Positions 36,865 through 45,530 of a stretch of 64,000 nucleotides of DNA are shown one piece after another; within the stretch, counting starts at the first letter, position 1; each line of letters starts with the position of its first letter. The notes beneath the pieces were generated by a model. It was not told the origin of the DNA. It made no database searches and saw only the letters and a list, made by a program, of their open reading frames with translations. The translations under genes were made by a program, and so were the position numbers. The DNA is from Microbacterium sp. EST19A. Lineage in GTDB: Bacteria > Actinomycetota > Actinomycetes > Actinomycetales > Microbacteriaceae. The stretch is taken from contig NZ_JAHXYZ010000002.1 in the NCBI RefSeq assembly GCF_019969685.1, positions 310,001 to 374,000 on the forward strand. The letters are read 5' to 3'.

Positions 36865-38091
36865 TCAGGCTCCCTTCCGGCTGAGGCCGAAGGCCGAACC
36901 CGCGGGTGCCGGGGTGTCCTGGTAGGGCGAGTCGCCGGTCAGGTTGTCACCGCGGTTGGCACCGGGTCGGGCCTGACGCGTCGGACCGTCGCCGAACTCG
37001 GCCGTGACTCGGGCGGCGTGCGTGGGTGCATCCGGCACGTTCTCCGGGCGACCCTGCGCGAGCTCCTTGCGGAGAACCGGCACGACCTCGGAGCCGAGGA
37101 TGTCGAGCTGCTCGAGCACGATCTTGAGCGGGAGTCCGGCGTGATCGACGAGGAAGAGCTGGCGCTGGTAGTCGCCGTAGTGCTCGCGCATCGCGGCGTA
37201 GCGATCGATGATCTGCTGCGGCGATCCCACCGTCAGCGGGGTCATCTCGGTGAAGTCCTCCATGCTCGGACCGTGACCGTAGACCGGCGCATTGTCGAAG
37301 TAGGGACGGAACTGGTTCGCGGCATCCTGCGAGTTCGCCGCCATGAACACCTGACCGCCGAGTCCGACGATCGCCTGCTCCGGCGTGCCGTGTCCGTAGT
37401 GCGCGTAGCGCTGGCGGTACAGCTCGATGAGGCGCTGGTAGTGCTCCTTCGGCCAGAAGATGTTGTTCGCGAAGAAGCCGTCGCCGTAGTACGCGGCCTG
37501 CTCGGCGATCTCCGGGGTGCGGATCGAGCCGTGCCAGACGAACGGCGCGATGCCGTCGAGCGGACGGGGCGTCGAGGTGAAGCCCTGCAGCGGGGTGCGG
37601 AACTTGCCCTCGAAGTCGACGACATCCTCACGCCACAGCTTGTGCAGCAGCGCGTAGTTCTCGATCGCGAGCGGAAGGCCCTGGCGGATGTCCTGCCCGA
37701 ACCACGGGTACACAGGGCCGGTGTTGCCGCGGCCGAGCATGAGGTCCATGCGTCCGTCGGAGACGTGCTGCAGCATCGCGTACTCCTCGGCGATGCGCAC
37801 CGGGTCGTTGGTGGTGATCAGCGTCGTCGACGTCGAGACGATCAGTCGCTCGGTCTGCGCCGCGAGCGCCGCGAGGAACGTGGTGGGGCTCGAGGACCAG
37901 AACGGCGGGTTGTGGTGCTCGCCGATCGCGAAGACGTCGAGTCCGACCTCTTCGGCGTGCGTGGCGATGGTCAGCGTCGCCTTGATCCGCTCCTGCTCGC
38001 TGGGCGTGACGCCCGTGGTGGGATCGCGCGTGATGTCGCTGACCGACATGATGCCGAACTGCATCGCCTGCGCGCCTGACTGCTCGCTCAT
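36865..38091 (-). CDS. CE1758-family FMN-dependent luciferase-like monooxygenase
   Basis: 408 residues of the bacterial-luciferase-like (LLM) fold: F-A-I-G-E-H-H-N (about 52-59), S-T-S-T-T-L-I-T-T-N-D-P-V-R-I-A-E-E, D-L-M-L-G-R-G-N. The C-terminal 60 residues are an extra tail, rich in Pro/Gly. Start at ATG 38091 with GGAG five bases before it; an in-frame ATG at 38127 lacks an SD. It forms an operon with the FMN reductase. Physiological substrate unknown. A MarR-like palindrome lies upstream (38134-38150). Confidence 0.92.
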   Translation of the reverse strand: MSEQSGAQAMQFGIMSVSDITRDPTTGVTPSEQERIKATLTIATHAEEVGLDVFAIGEHHNPPFWSSSPTTFLAALAAQTERLIVSTSTTLITTNDPVRIAEEYAMLQHVSDGRMDLMLGRGNTGPVYPWFGQDIRQGLPLAIENYALLHKLWREDVVDFEGKFRTPLQGFTSTPRPLDGIAPFVWHGSIRTPEIAEQAAYYGDGFFANNIFWPKEHYQRLIELYRQRYAHYGHGTPEQAIVGLGGQVFMAANSQDAANQFRPYFDNAPVYGHGPSMEDFTEMTPLTVGSPQQIIDRYAAMREHYGDYQRQLFLVDHAGLPLKIVLEQLDILGSEVVPVLRKELAQGRPENVPDAPTHAARVTAEFGDGPTRQARPGANRGDNLTGDSPYQDTPAPAGSAFGLSRKGA

Positions 38092-38133
38092 GAGTGCTCC
38101 GTTTTCCTCGAACCGGATGCCCGGCATCCGTTT

Positions 38134-38150
38134 CTATTCATTTGAATGTA
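38134..38150. promoter_or_regulatory. MarR-type operator upstream of the CE1758/CE1759 operon
   Basis: On the minus strand the sequence TACATTCAAATGAATAG contains the inverted repeat ATTCA-AA-TGAAT in an unusually AT-rich patch (about 38130-38182), about 45 bases upstream of the monooxygenase start. It shares ACATTCAANTGNAT with a site before the YceI gene at 59260-59277. No marR gene is in the window. Confidence 0.55.
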
Positions 38151-38202
38151 TATGGGATAACGCGCTCACGGCAACTTTATTCCCGGCCTGTAGCCTCGAT
38201 GC

Positions 38203-39345
38203 ATGAGCACCACCGGGGCGGACATCTCAGGGCCCACCACAGGATCGCTCCCGCGGCCGAAGCGGCGTGTGCCGTTCTGGGACAACGCCCGCTACGCGTG
38301 CATCGTGCTGGTGGTGCTGGGCCACGCGATCCAGCGTCTCATCTACGATTCCGACATCGCCTTCGCGTTCTACCTCGCCCTCTACGCGTTCCACATGCCC
38401 GCGTTCGCGATCATCTCCGGCTACTTCTCGAAGTCGGGGTCGCCGACGAAGACCCAGATGGCACGGGTCATCACCGACATCCTCGTGCCGTACCTCATCT
38501 TCGAGGTCCTCTGGACCCTCACCAAATGGCTCGTCGAGGGCCAGGCGAACCCGAACATCACGAAGCCGTCGTGGACGCTGTGGTTCCTGCTGGCGCTCGG
38601 CATCTTCCGGCTCGTCCTCCCCTATCTGGCGCTGCTGCGCTGGCCGCTGTTCTGGACCGTCGTCATCTCGATCGGCGTGGGATACCTGCCGAACGTCGAC
38701 AGCACCTTCTCGCTCTCCCGAACGCTCGGCCTGCTGCCGTTCTTCGCCTTCGGCTGGTGGCTGCGGGAGCGCGACATCGTCGCCCGCTTCCGCCTGCTCG
38801 ACTTCCGCCCGTGGTGGGTGCGCGTCGTCGCGCTCGCGGTGCTGGCGACGGCCGGCTGGGCCGCATGGAACTGGCTCCCGGTCTGGCAGGCGGTCGACCT
38901 GCGCCACTGGCTGTTCTACGAGGACTCCTACGCCGACCTCGGCGGCGAGCAATGGTGGGCCGGCGGCGTCCGATTCGCTCTGATGCTGCTCGCGGTGGTG
39001 CTGTGCGCCTCGTTCTTCGCACTGATCCCCCGGGGCACGTACTGGTGGACGCAATTCGGCCAGTACACGATGTACGTGTTCCTGCTGCACTCCTTCGTGC
39101 TCTACCCGTTCCGCGAGTCCGGTGCGCTGCGCGACCTCGAGCCGACGTGGATCTGGCTGCCCCTCGTGACGATCCTGTCCGTGGTCGTCGCGCTCGCCCT
39201 CGCGACGAAACCCGTGCGCTGGCTGTTCCGTCCGCTCGTCGAACCACGACCGAAGTGGCTGTTCACCGACCCCGCTCTCGCGTCGCGCGAAGGCCGCAGG
39301 AACGATCCGACCGGATCCCGGCGGCCGCGAAGTCTGCGCGGATGA
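38203..39345 (+). CDS. Acyltransferase-3 family membrane protein
   Basis: 380 residues with about ten hydrophobic segments. The opening W-D-N-A-R-Y-A-C-I-V-L-V-V-L-G-H (about 24-39) has the conserved R and H of the OafA/acyltransferase-3 (Fnu-type) family, and F-H-M-P-A-F-A-I-I-S-G-Y-F is the following motif. These enzymes move acetyl or other acyl groups across the membrane onto surface glycans. Stop overlaps the next gene (ATGA). It is near the glycan genes of the region, but 8 kb from them. Confidence 0.87.
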   Translation: MSTTGADISGPTTGSLPRPKRRVPFWDNARYACIVLVVLGHAIQRLIYDSDIAFAFYLALYAFHMPAFAIISGYFSKSGSPTKTQMARVITDILVPYLIFEVLWTLTKWLVEGQANPNITKPSWTLWFLLALGIFRLVLPYLALLRWPLFWTVVISIGVGYLPNVDSTFSLSRTLGLLPFFAFGWWLRERDIVARFRLLDFRPWWVRVVALAVLATAGWAAWNWLPVWQAVDLRHWLFYEDSYADLGGEQWWAGGVRFALMLLAVVLCASFFALIPRGTYWWTQFGQYTMYVFLLHSFVLYPFRESGALRDLEPTWIWLPLVTILSVVVALALATKPVRWLFRPLVEPRPKWLFTDPALASREGRRNDPTGSRRPRSLRG

Positions 39346-40205
39346 CCCGCGCGCTGACCGTTCGCGACCGGATCGTCCGCGAAGCGGATGCGAGCGGATT
39401 CGTCGCCCACGGCCTCCATGTCCTCGCCGGCTCCGATGTCGCGGAGCATCGCTGGACCCCCGACATCCGCGAGGACGTGCACTCCGCGGCGAAGGGCGTC
39501 TGCGTTCTCGCGGCGGGCATCGCGGCCGACGAGGGACACATCGATCTCGACGCGCCCGCTGCCGCGTATCTCGAGGACGTCGATCTCGGCTCGAGCGTCG
39601 ACGGGGTCACGCTCCGCCATCTCCTGACGATGACGAGCGGCGTCGATCTGCCGTGGTCGGAGACGATGATGACCGATTGGCCGGATCTCGCCCGCGAGTT
39701 CCTCCGCCGCCCCTCGCGCGGTCGCGTCTTCCAGTACTCGAACGCGAGCACGTACACCGCGATGACAGTGCTCGCCGCCCGAGTCGGCGACGTCGGCGAG
39801 TACCTCGATGCGCGGCTGTTCGCGCCGCTGGGGATCCACGACGTCGAGTGGGAGCGCTGCCCGAACGGCCGCATCGTCGCCGGCGGCGGACTCGCACTCC
39901 GCACCGGGGAACTGGCCAGTGTCGGCCGCCTGATCCGCGATCGCGGCATGTGGGAGGGCCGCAGCCTCGTGTCGGCGGAGCTGGTCGACGCGATGCACGG
40001 CGACTGGGTCTCAGCCGGAACGACGCCCGGCTACGACCGGTACGCTCTCGCCGGCTGGGGCGGCCCCGGGGGCGCATGGAGGCTGCACGGCGCCTACGGC
40101 CAGCTCGTGATCTTCCGGGACGACGCCGTCGTGACGATCACGGCCGACGACCACGCGGGCGCCGACGCCATGGCCGAGCAGGTCGTGCGGATGCTCGAGG
40201 CCTGA
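39342..40205 (+). CDS. Serine hydrolase, beta-lactamase/penicillin-binding family
   Basis: 287 residues of the class C beta-lactamase-like fold. The S-x-x-K motif is S47-A-A-K50 (H-S-A-A-K-G-V), the Y-x-N motif is Y-S-N in F-Q-Y-S-N-A-S-T-Y, and a C-terminal L-H-G-A-Y-G-Q takes the place of the H/K-T/S-G motif. No signal peptide is visible, so it looks cytoplasmic. Start ATG 39342 overlaps the acyltransferase stop by four bases, suggesting a joint role with it, possibly as an esterase; the substrate is unknown. Confidence 0.85.
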   Translation: MTRALTVRDRIVREADASGFVAHGLHVLAGSDVAEHRWTPDIREDVHSAAKGVCVLAAGIAADEGHIDLDAPAAAYLEDVDLGSSVDGVTLRHLLTMTSGVDLPWSETMMTDWPDLAREFLRRPSRGRVFQYSNASTYTAMTVLAARVGDVGEYLDARLFAPLGIHDVEWERCPNGRIVAGGGLALRTGELASVGRLIRDRGMWEGRSLVSAELVDAMHGDWVSAGTTPGYDRYALAGWGGPGGAWRLHGAYGQLVIFRDDAVVTITADDHAGADAMAEQVVRMLEA

Positions 40206-40212
40206 TCCGCGG

Positions 40213-41523
40213 TCAGGCGAAGAGCTCCGCACCCACGTAAGAGCCGGGACTCACGCCGGCCGGGACCGCCCAGATGCCCGAGCCGACGTGTCGGATGTAT
40301 TCGTTCATGAGGTCTGTCGAGAGCCGGCGCTGCAGCGAGATGAACTGGGCGGGGTCGCGCTGGTACGAGAGGAAGAACAGTCCGGCGTCGAGTCGGCCGA
40401 GCTCGTTGTTGCCGTCGACGTAGTTGTAGCCGCGACGGAGGATCCGGATGCCGTCGTTCTGCTCGGGGTGCGCGAGACGCACGTGGCTGTTCGCGTCGAT
40501 GGACGCGCCGCCGAAGTCGGGGGCCGTGAACTCGTCGCCGCCCGAGAGCGGTGCACCCTTCCCCTTGTCCCTGCCGATGATCGTGTCCTGCTCGGCGAGC
40601 CGCACCCGATCCCAGGTCTCGATGAGCATGGCGATCTTGCGGGCGACGAGGTAGGAGCCGCCCGCGAGCCAGGAGGGCTCGTCCGTGCTCGCGACCCAGA
40701 CGTGATCGTCGAGCGCGGCCGTGTCGTCGGCGAGGATGTTCGCCGTGCCGTCCTTGAACCCGAACAGGTTCCGCGGCGTCGCCTGACCGGATGTCGTGCG
40801 CGAGGTCTTCCCGAACCCCAGCTGCGACCAGCGCAGCCGGGCGCGGCCGAAGGCGATGCGGCTGAGATTGCGGATCGCGTGCACGGCGACCTGCGGATCA
40901 TCGGCGCATGCCTGGATGCAGAGGTCGCCGTGGGAGGTCTGCGGGTCGAGGTCGTCTCCGAGGAACGCCGGCAGCCGCTCGAGGCCTGACGGACGGAGGG
41001 ATGCGATGCCGTAGCGGTCGCCGTCCTCGTTCTCGAAGAGCCCGGGGCCGAAGCCGAAGGTGATAGTGAGGTTCGCCGGCGTGAGACCGAGTGCCTCGCC
41101 GGTGTCGTCCGGCGGCGCCTCGGCCGAGCCGCCCACGGCGCCGCTCGCGCTGACCTCCAGGCCCTGCGTCATGCGTGCGGCCGCGTACGACCAGTCCTGC
41201 AGCAGTGAGATGAGGTCGTCGCGGTCGGTGCGCGGCATCATGTCGAAGCTCGCGAAGTGCAGGTGCTCCTGCACGGAGGTCGTGATCCCGGCCTGGTGCT
41301 CTCCGAAGAACTCGTGCGCGGTCTGGGCATCGGCCTGCGCTCCGGCGCGTCCGAGCGCCACGCCACCGGCGAGGCCGGCGCCCGCTCCGACCGCGAGTCC
41401 GGCGACGCCTCCCCCGATGGCGAGGCCCAGGAGCCCCCGCCGGCTCAGGCCGGACGGAGCGGATGCCGCCGCCGTGTCACCCATCGCCGGGTCGGCCGCG
41501 GCATCCGCCTCTGGTTCGTTCAC
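40213..41523 (-). CDS. efeB: Deferrochelatase/peroxidase EfeB (Dyp-type, Tat substrate)
   Basis: 436 residues. A twin-arginine signal (S-R28-R29-G-L-L-G followed by a hydrophobic, glycine-rich stretch to about 56) sends the folded heme protein out. The Dyp peroxidase motif G-F-K-D-G at 255-259 and the heme-pocket region with H-V-R-L-A-H-P-E follow. EfeB releases iron from heme or oxidises Fe(II) for the EfeUO system. It is the third gene of efeU-efeO-efeB, 26 bases after efeO. Confidence 0.94.
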   Translation of the reverse strand: MNEPEADAAADPAMGDTAAASAPSGLSRRGLLGLAIGGGVAGLAVGAGAGLAGGVALGRAGAQADAQTAHEFFGEHQAGITTSVQEHLHFASFDMMPRTDRDDLISLLQDWSYAAARMTQGLEVSASGAVGGSAEAPPDDTGEALGLTPANLTITFGFGPGLFENEDGDRYGIASLRPSGLERLPAFLGDDLDPQTSHGDLCIQACADDPQVAVHAIRNLSRIAFGRARLRWSQLGFGKTSRTTSGQATPRNLFGFKDGTANILADDTAALDDHVWVASTDEPSWLAGGSYLVARKIAMLIETWDRVRLAEQDTIIGRDKGKGAPLSGGDEFTAPDFGGASIDANSHVRLAHPEQNDGIRILRRGYNYVDGNNELGRLDAGLFFLSYQRDPAQFISLQRRLSTDLMNEYIRHVGSGIWAVPAGVSPGSYVGAELFA

Positions 41524-41549
41524 GTCCGTGATCGTACCTGCTCAGCCGA

Positions 41550-42782
41550 TCAGTCGAGGACCGTGCCGGTGAGCTGCGACAGCGGCTCGGCCAGCGCGTT
41601 GATCAGATCGGTGAACTCGCGCTTGTTCTCCTCCGTCAGCTCGGAGTAGCCGACGAAGCCGTCGGCGAGCGAGCCGTGCGCGGCGAGCGACTCCTCGAGG
41701 GCGGCATAGCCGGACTCGATCTCATCGACGAGGGCCTTGCCGTCATCGCCCTGCGCGGTCGCGAAGTCCTGCACGAGCGAGAACGCCATCTTGGAGCCCT
41801 CGACGTTCGCGGCGAAGTCGTAGAGGTCGGTACCGGACCACCAGTCCTCCTCGCCCGAGATCTTGCCGGTGGCGACCTCGTCGAGCAGTGCGATCGCACC
41901 GTTCGAGATGCCCCCGATGCCCTGGTCGTCCAGTGCCGTGGTGAAGTCGTCGGAGTGCACGTAGTCGTACAGCTCCTGCACGTCGGCGAGCAGCAGGTCA
42001 CCGAAGTCGGCGCGCTCCTCCGGAGTCGACGGCACCCAGTCCTGCCAGGCGGGCGTCTCGCCATCGGCGTTCAGCGCGTCCTGCGCGGGCACCCAGAGAT
42101 CCTTCTCGATGCGGTGGAAGCCGGTCCAGTCCAGGCCCTCGGCGACGGCGTCGACCTCGCGGTAGTCGATGCGCGGGTCGAGGTCGCCGAGCGCCTCGGC
42201 GACGGGCTCGATGCGCTCGTAGTAGGCACGCACCTGCGGGAAGAGCTCGCGGGCGGTCTCGTCGTCGCCCGACTCGTAAGCGGCGACGAAGTCCTCGACG
42301 GCCGGGACGAGCTGGCCGACCTGGTCCTTCACGAAGGCCGCGTACAGATCGACGGCCTTCTGCTTCTGGTCGGCATCCGGACCGTCGACGGCGACGCGGT
42401 CGCCCGTGACGGTGAACGCGGTCTTGCCGACGCCCTCGCCGATCATGCCCGGCTTGCAGAGCGTGAAGTAGTCGCCCGGCTGGGCGACCACGGTGAGGGT
42501 GCGGGATGCCGCGGGCGCGATGTTCTCGACCTCGCCGACGATGCGCAGCCCGTCTTCCGCCAGGAGGTAGAACTCGGACACCTGATCGGTGTCGTTCTTC
42601 ACGGCGAAGGTGAGCGTACCGCTCTGGGCCGTCGACTCCGACACCGCGCAGTCGCTGTCGGTGGAGGAGACGTCGAAGGCCGCGGTGGCGCCGACATCGC
42701 TCTTCGCGACGCAGCCGCTCAGGACGAGTGCGGCCGCACCCGTGGCGGCTACCGCCCCGAGGATCCGGTGGAAGGTGGTCAT
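41550..42782 (-). CDS. efeO: Iron-uptake lipoprotein EfeO
   Basis: 410 residues. Lipobox L-S-G-C with lipidated C24; an N-terminal cupredoxin-like domain (about 35-130, Y-L-L-A-E-D-G...P-G-D-Y-F-T-L-C-K-P-G-M) and a C-terminal M75 peptidase-like domain containing the conserved H-x-x-E (F-H-R-I-E) of imelysin/EfeO proteins. It presents iron to the EfeU permease. ATG 42782 overlaps the efeU stop by four bases. Confidence 0.95.
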   Translation of the reverse strand: MTTFHRILGAVAATGAAALVLSGCVAKSDVGATAAFDVSSTDSDCAVSESTAQSGTLTFAVKNDTDQVSEFYLLAEDGLRIVGEVENIAPAASRTLTVVAQPGDYFTLCKPGMIGEGVGKTAFTVTGDRVAVDGPDADQKQKAVDLYAAFVKDQVGQLVPAVEDFVAAYESGDDETARELFPQVRAYYERIEPVAEALGDLDPRIDYREVDAVAEGLDWTGFHRIEKDLWVPAQDALNADGETPAWQDWVPSTPEERADFGDLLLADVQELYDYVHSDDFTTALDDQGIGGISNGAIALLDEVATGKISGEEDWWSGTDLYDFAANVEGSKMAFSLVQDFATAQGDDGKALVDEIESGYAALEESLAAHGSLADGFVGYSELTEENKREFTDLINALAEPLSQLTGTVLD

Positions 42783-43723
42783 GCTGCTCCTTGTTGTGAG
42801 GGGGAGGTCGTTGCGAGTTGCGGCTCTGCCGGAGCCTGCGGCTTCGACGGGCGACGCGAGCGGAGTCCGCGGATGTAGAGCGATCCGACGACGAGGATGT
42901 AGAGCGTCCAGGCGATGACCTGCAGCCAGGTCATGGCGGGCATGAAACCCACCGTGGCCTGCAGGATCGCGGCGAGGGGGCCGCCGGGGGCGATCGTGGC
43001 CGAGACGTCGAACGCCCACCCGAAGGGGAAGCCGGCCCAGCCGACCGCGACGCCGCCGGTCACGGCATCGATGGGTGCGGCGGCGGTGAACGGCCCGGGA
43101 AGCGCGCCCGCCTCCTGCAGATCCATCAACGAGTACGCGAGGACGCCGGCAGCGACGATCACGAGGAAGCCGCCCGTCCAGGCGAAGAAGCGCCGGAGGT
43201 CGAGTCTCACGGCACCGCGGGAGATCAGCCAGCCGATGATCACCGCGGCGATCAGTCCGAGGAGCGCACCGAGCAGTGCGGACGGCGCGTCGCCGAACGA
43301 CTGCACCATCGACCACAGCAGCAGGGTCGTCTCGATGCCTTCGCGGGCGACCGAGACGAAACCGATGGCGATGAGCGCCCAGAGACCGCCGACCGTGAGC
43401 GCACGATCGATCCCCCCCTCGAGCGTCGCCTTCATGGTGCGTCCGGCCCGCTGCATCCAGAAGATCATCCAGGTCACCATGGCGACCGCGAGCAGCGAGA
43501 GACCGCCGCCGATCAGCTCCTGCGCGGCGAAGGTGAGTTCGTACGCGCCGAACGTGAGAACGGCGCCGATCCCCAGGGCGAGCGCGATCGCGAGACCGAC
43601 ACCGGCCCAGAGCCTCGGCAGCGCATCCTGCCGACCGAGGCGACGCAGGTAGGCGACGAGGATGCCGACCACGAGGGCGGCTTCGAGTCCCTCACGGAGA
43701 CCGATGAGAAAGGTTGCGAGCAC
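42779..43723 (-). CDS. efeU: Iron permease EfeU (FTR1 family)
   Basis: 314 residues, seven predicted membrane helices, with both R-E-G-x-E iron motifs: R10-E-G-L-E14 in helix 1 and R127-E-G-I-E131 in helix 4. The C-terminal tail after about 285 is cytoplasmic. GTG 43723 is used; the frame is open upstream through the promoter and the neighbouring gene, but homology begins here. A DtxR-like inverted repeat sits 26-47 bases upstream, so the operon is presumably iron repressed. Confidence 0.95.
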   Translation of the reverse strand: MLATFLIGLREGLEAALVVGILVAYLRRLGRQDALPRLWAGVGLAIALALGIGAVLTFGAYELTFAAQELIGGGLSLLAVAMVTWMIFWMQRAGRTMKATLEGGIDRALTVGGLWALIAIGFVSVAREGIETTLLLWSMVQSFGDAPSALLGALLGLIAAVIIGWLISRGAVRLDLRRFFAWTGGFLVIVAAGVLAYSLMDLQEAGALPGPFTAAAPIDAVTGGVAVGWAGFPFGWAFDVSATIAPGGPLAAILQATVGFMPAMTWLQVIAWTLYILVVGSLYIRGLRSRRPSKPQAPAEPQLATTSPSQQGAA

Positions 43724-43748
43724 GGAATGATGACTCTCTGGCGAAGAC

Positions 43749-43770
43749 TGAGGTAAGGCATCCCTTACCC
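43749..43770. promoter_or_regulatory. Probable DtxR/IdeR iron box upstream of efeUOB
   Basis: TGAGGTAAGGCATCCCTTACCC contains GGTAAGG-CATC-CCTTACC, a perfect 7-bp inverted repeat. Its left half T-G-A-G-G-T-A-A-G-G-C differs at one base from the DtxR/IdeR half-site TWAGGTWAGSC. It lies in the efeU promoter region. Confidence 0.65.
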
Positions 43771-43843
43771 ACGAGACTCTAGCACTGGGTAATGCGGCGC
43801 AACACACGCCCCACACCCCCCGAACGCGACGTAGCCTCGGTCC

Positions 43844-44848
43844 ATGGCTGAACTCTCGCTCCCCATCCTCGACCTGTCCCAGCTCGACGAAGGCCCCGAA
43901 GCCGCTGCCCGCTTCCGCGATGATCTGCGCGCAGCGACGCACGACGTCGGGTTCTTCTACCTCACCGGAACCGGCATCTCCCCCGAGCTCGAAGCCCGTC
44001 TGCACCGTGCGGCGCTCGACTTCTTCGCGCTTCCCGAGGCGGACAAGCTCGCCATCGAGAATGTGAACAGTCCGCACTTCCGGGGTTACACGCGCGTCGG
44101 CGGCGAGCGGACCCAGGGCAAGGTCGACTGGCGCGAGCAGATCGACATCGGTCCGGAGCGCGAGCCCGTCGACGGCGGCCCCGCGTTCAACCGCCTCATC
44201 GGCCCGAACCTGTGGCCGGCGGCGCAGCCGGAGCTGCAGGAGATCGTCACCGAATGGCACGACACCCTGACCGCGATCGCCCGCAAACTGCTGCGCACCT
44301 GGGCCCTGACCCTCGGAGCGGACGAGACCTACTTCGACGAGCCCTTCCGCGACCCCTCCACCCTGATCAAGATCGTGCGCTACCCGGGTTCGCACGAGCC
44401 CGAGCCGCAGCAGGGCGTGGGCGCGCACAAGGACTCCGGTGTGCTCACGCTGCTCTGGGTCGAGCCGGGGAAGGGCGGTCTCCAAGTGGAGCGCGACGGC
44501 GAATGGGTGTCCGCTCCCCCCGTCGACGGCGCCTTCGTCGTCAACATCGGGGAGCTGCTCGAATACGCCACCGGAGGATATCTGAAGGCGACGAACCATC
44601 GAGTCATCTCTCCCCGAGCGCCGGAGGAGCGGATCTCGATCCCGTTCTTCTTCAACCCCGCGCTCGACCAGCAGCTCCCCCTTCTCGAGCTCCCTGCCGA
44701 CCTGGCCGCCGAGGCCACGGGCGTCACCGATGATCCGAGCAACCCGATTCACGCCACCTACGGCGAGAACGCCATGAAGTCCCGCCTGCGCGCACACCCG
44801 GATGTCGCGGCGATCCACCACCCGGACCTCGTGAACGCCACCGTCTGA
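43844..44848 (+). CDS. Isopenicillin N synthase-family Fe(II)/2-oxoglutarate-type oxygenase
   Basis: 334 residues. The iron ligands are H195-x-D197 (G-A-H-K-D-S-G) and H252 (A-T-N-H-R-V), with R263-x-S265 for the 2-oxoglutarate carboxylate; N-terminal DIOX-N domain about 5-120. Related bacterial proteins hydroxylate amino acids or small metabolites, and this is not proof of antibiotic synthesis. Divergent to efeUOB, across the iron box, so an iron-dependent oxygenase shares a promoter region with an iron importer. Confidence 0.88.
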   Translation: MAELSLPILDLSQLDEGPEAAARFRDDLRAATHDVGFFYLTGTGISPELEARLHRAALDFFALPEADKLAIENVNSPHFRGYTRVGGERTQGKVDWREQIDIGPEREPVDGGPAFNRLIGPNLWPAAQPELQEIVTEWHDTLTAIARKLLRTWALTLGADETYFDEPFRDPSTLIKIVRYPGSHEPEPQQGVGAHKDSGVLTLLWVEPGKGGLQVERDGEWVSAPPVDGAFVVNIGELLEYATGGYLKATNHRVISPRAPEERISIPFFFNPALDQQLPLLELPADLAAEATGVTDDPSNPIHATYGENAMKSRLRAHPDVAAIHHPDLVNATV

Positions 44849-44864
44849 CGGCCGTCAGGCGCTG

Positions 44865-45530
44865 CTACCAGTCGAGGGCCGAGCTCAACGCCTCCAGAAT
44901 GGGCTCGCGCCCTTGCGCGATGTGCGCATGCGCCTGCGCCGCGGCGACCTCACCTCGACCGGCGAGGATCGCGTCGAGGAGCTGCTGGTGCTCGACGTCG
45001 TGCTCCTGCTCTCGCGTGGTCCGGGTGAGCCGGAACATCCACTCCATCCTCCCCAGCATGGGGAGAAGACTCCGTTCGAGGATGCGGTTGCCCGACAGCC
45101 GGACGATCTCGCGGTGGAATCCGAGATTCGAGGCGCCCAGCTCCTCCACCTCGGCCGGAGCGAGCGCACGCTCGAGGAGCCCGCGGAGGCCGGACGGGTC
45201 CGCCTCACCCGCATGCACGCGCGTCGCGGCGAGTCGGGTCGCGTACGGCTCGATGCACAGCCGTGCGTCGAACAGCTCCTCCACATCCGCCATGGTCACC
45301 GGCGTCACGCTCGCGCCACGGTTGCGCGACATCGTGACGAAGCCCTCGACCTCCAGACGCTGCAGGGCCTGGCGCACCGGCACGCGGGACACCTCGAAGC
45401 GCTCGGAGAGGTCTCGTTCTTTGAGCCAGGCCCCCGGGGTGAGATCGCCGTCGATGATCGTGCGCAGCAGGCCGCGGTAGACCCGCTCCGCCAACGCTGA
45501 TCCGTCGACGGTGCGGATATCGGCGCTCAT
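44865..45530 (-). CDS. GntR-family regulator (FCD/FadR subfamily)
   Basis: 221 residues: winged HTH about 10-75 (L-S-E-R-F-E-V-S-R-V-P-V-R-Q-A-L-Q-R-L-E-V-E-G) and an FCD ligand domain with metal ligands in F-H-R-E-I-V-R-L-S-G-N and H-x-x-L-L-D-A-I...H-A-H-I. ATG 45530 shares one base with the stop of the upstream amidohydrolase, so it is co-transcribed with it. It most likely binds the TGGTAT sites at 47040-47145 and controls both divergent operons of the catabolic locus. Confidence 0.92.
   Translation of the reverse strand: MSADIRTVDGSALAERVYRGLLRTIIDGDLTPGAWLKERDLSERFEVSRVPVRQALQRLEVEGFVTMSRNRGASVTPVTMADVEELFDARLCIEPYATRLAATRVHAGEADPSGLRGLLERALAPAEVEELGASNLGFHREIVRLSGNRILERSLLPMLGRMEWMFRLTRTTREQEHDVEHQQLLDAILAGRGEVAAAQAHAHIAQGREPILEALSSALDW

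Noticed and set aside
38094..39341. Upstream part of the open frame that ends in the serine hydrolase, which would make a 703-residue fusion
   Set aside because: The upstream 400 codons are another frame of the acyltransferase gene; ATG 39342 overlapping the acyltransferase stop is the true start.
42779..44821. Open frame extending efeU upstream through the oxygenase gene (680 codons)
   Set aside because: Homology and the GTG at 43723 define efeU; the rest is antisense to the oxygenase.
43844..44848. IPNS-family gene as a sign of a beta-lactam cluster
   Set aside because: No ACV synthetase or other pathway genes nearby; the family is broad and mostly unrelated to antibiotics.
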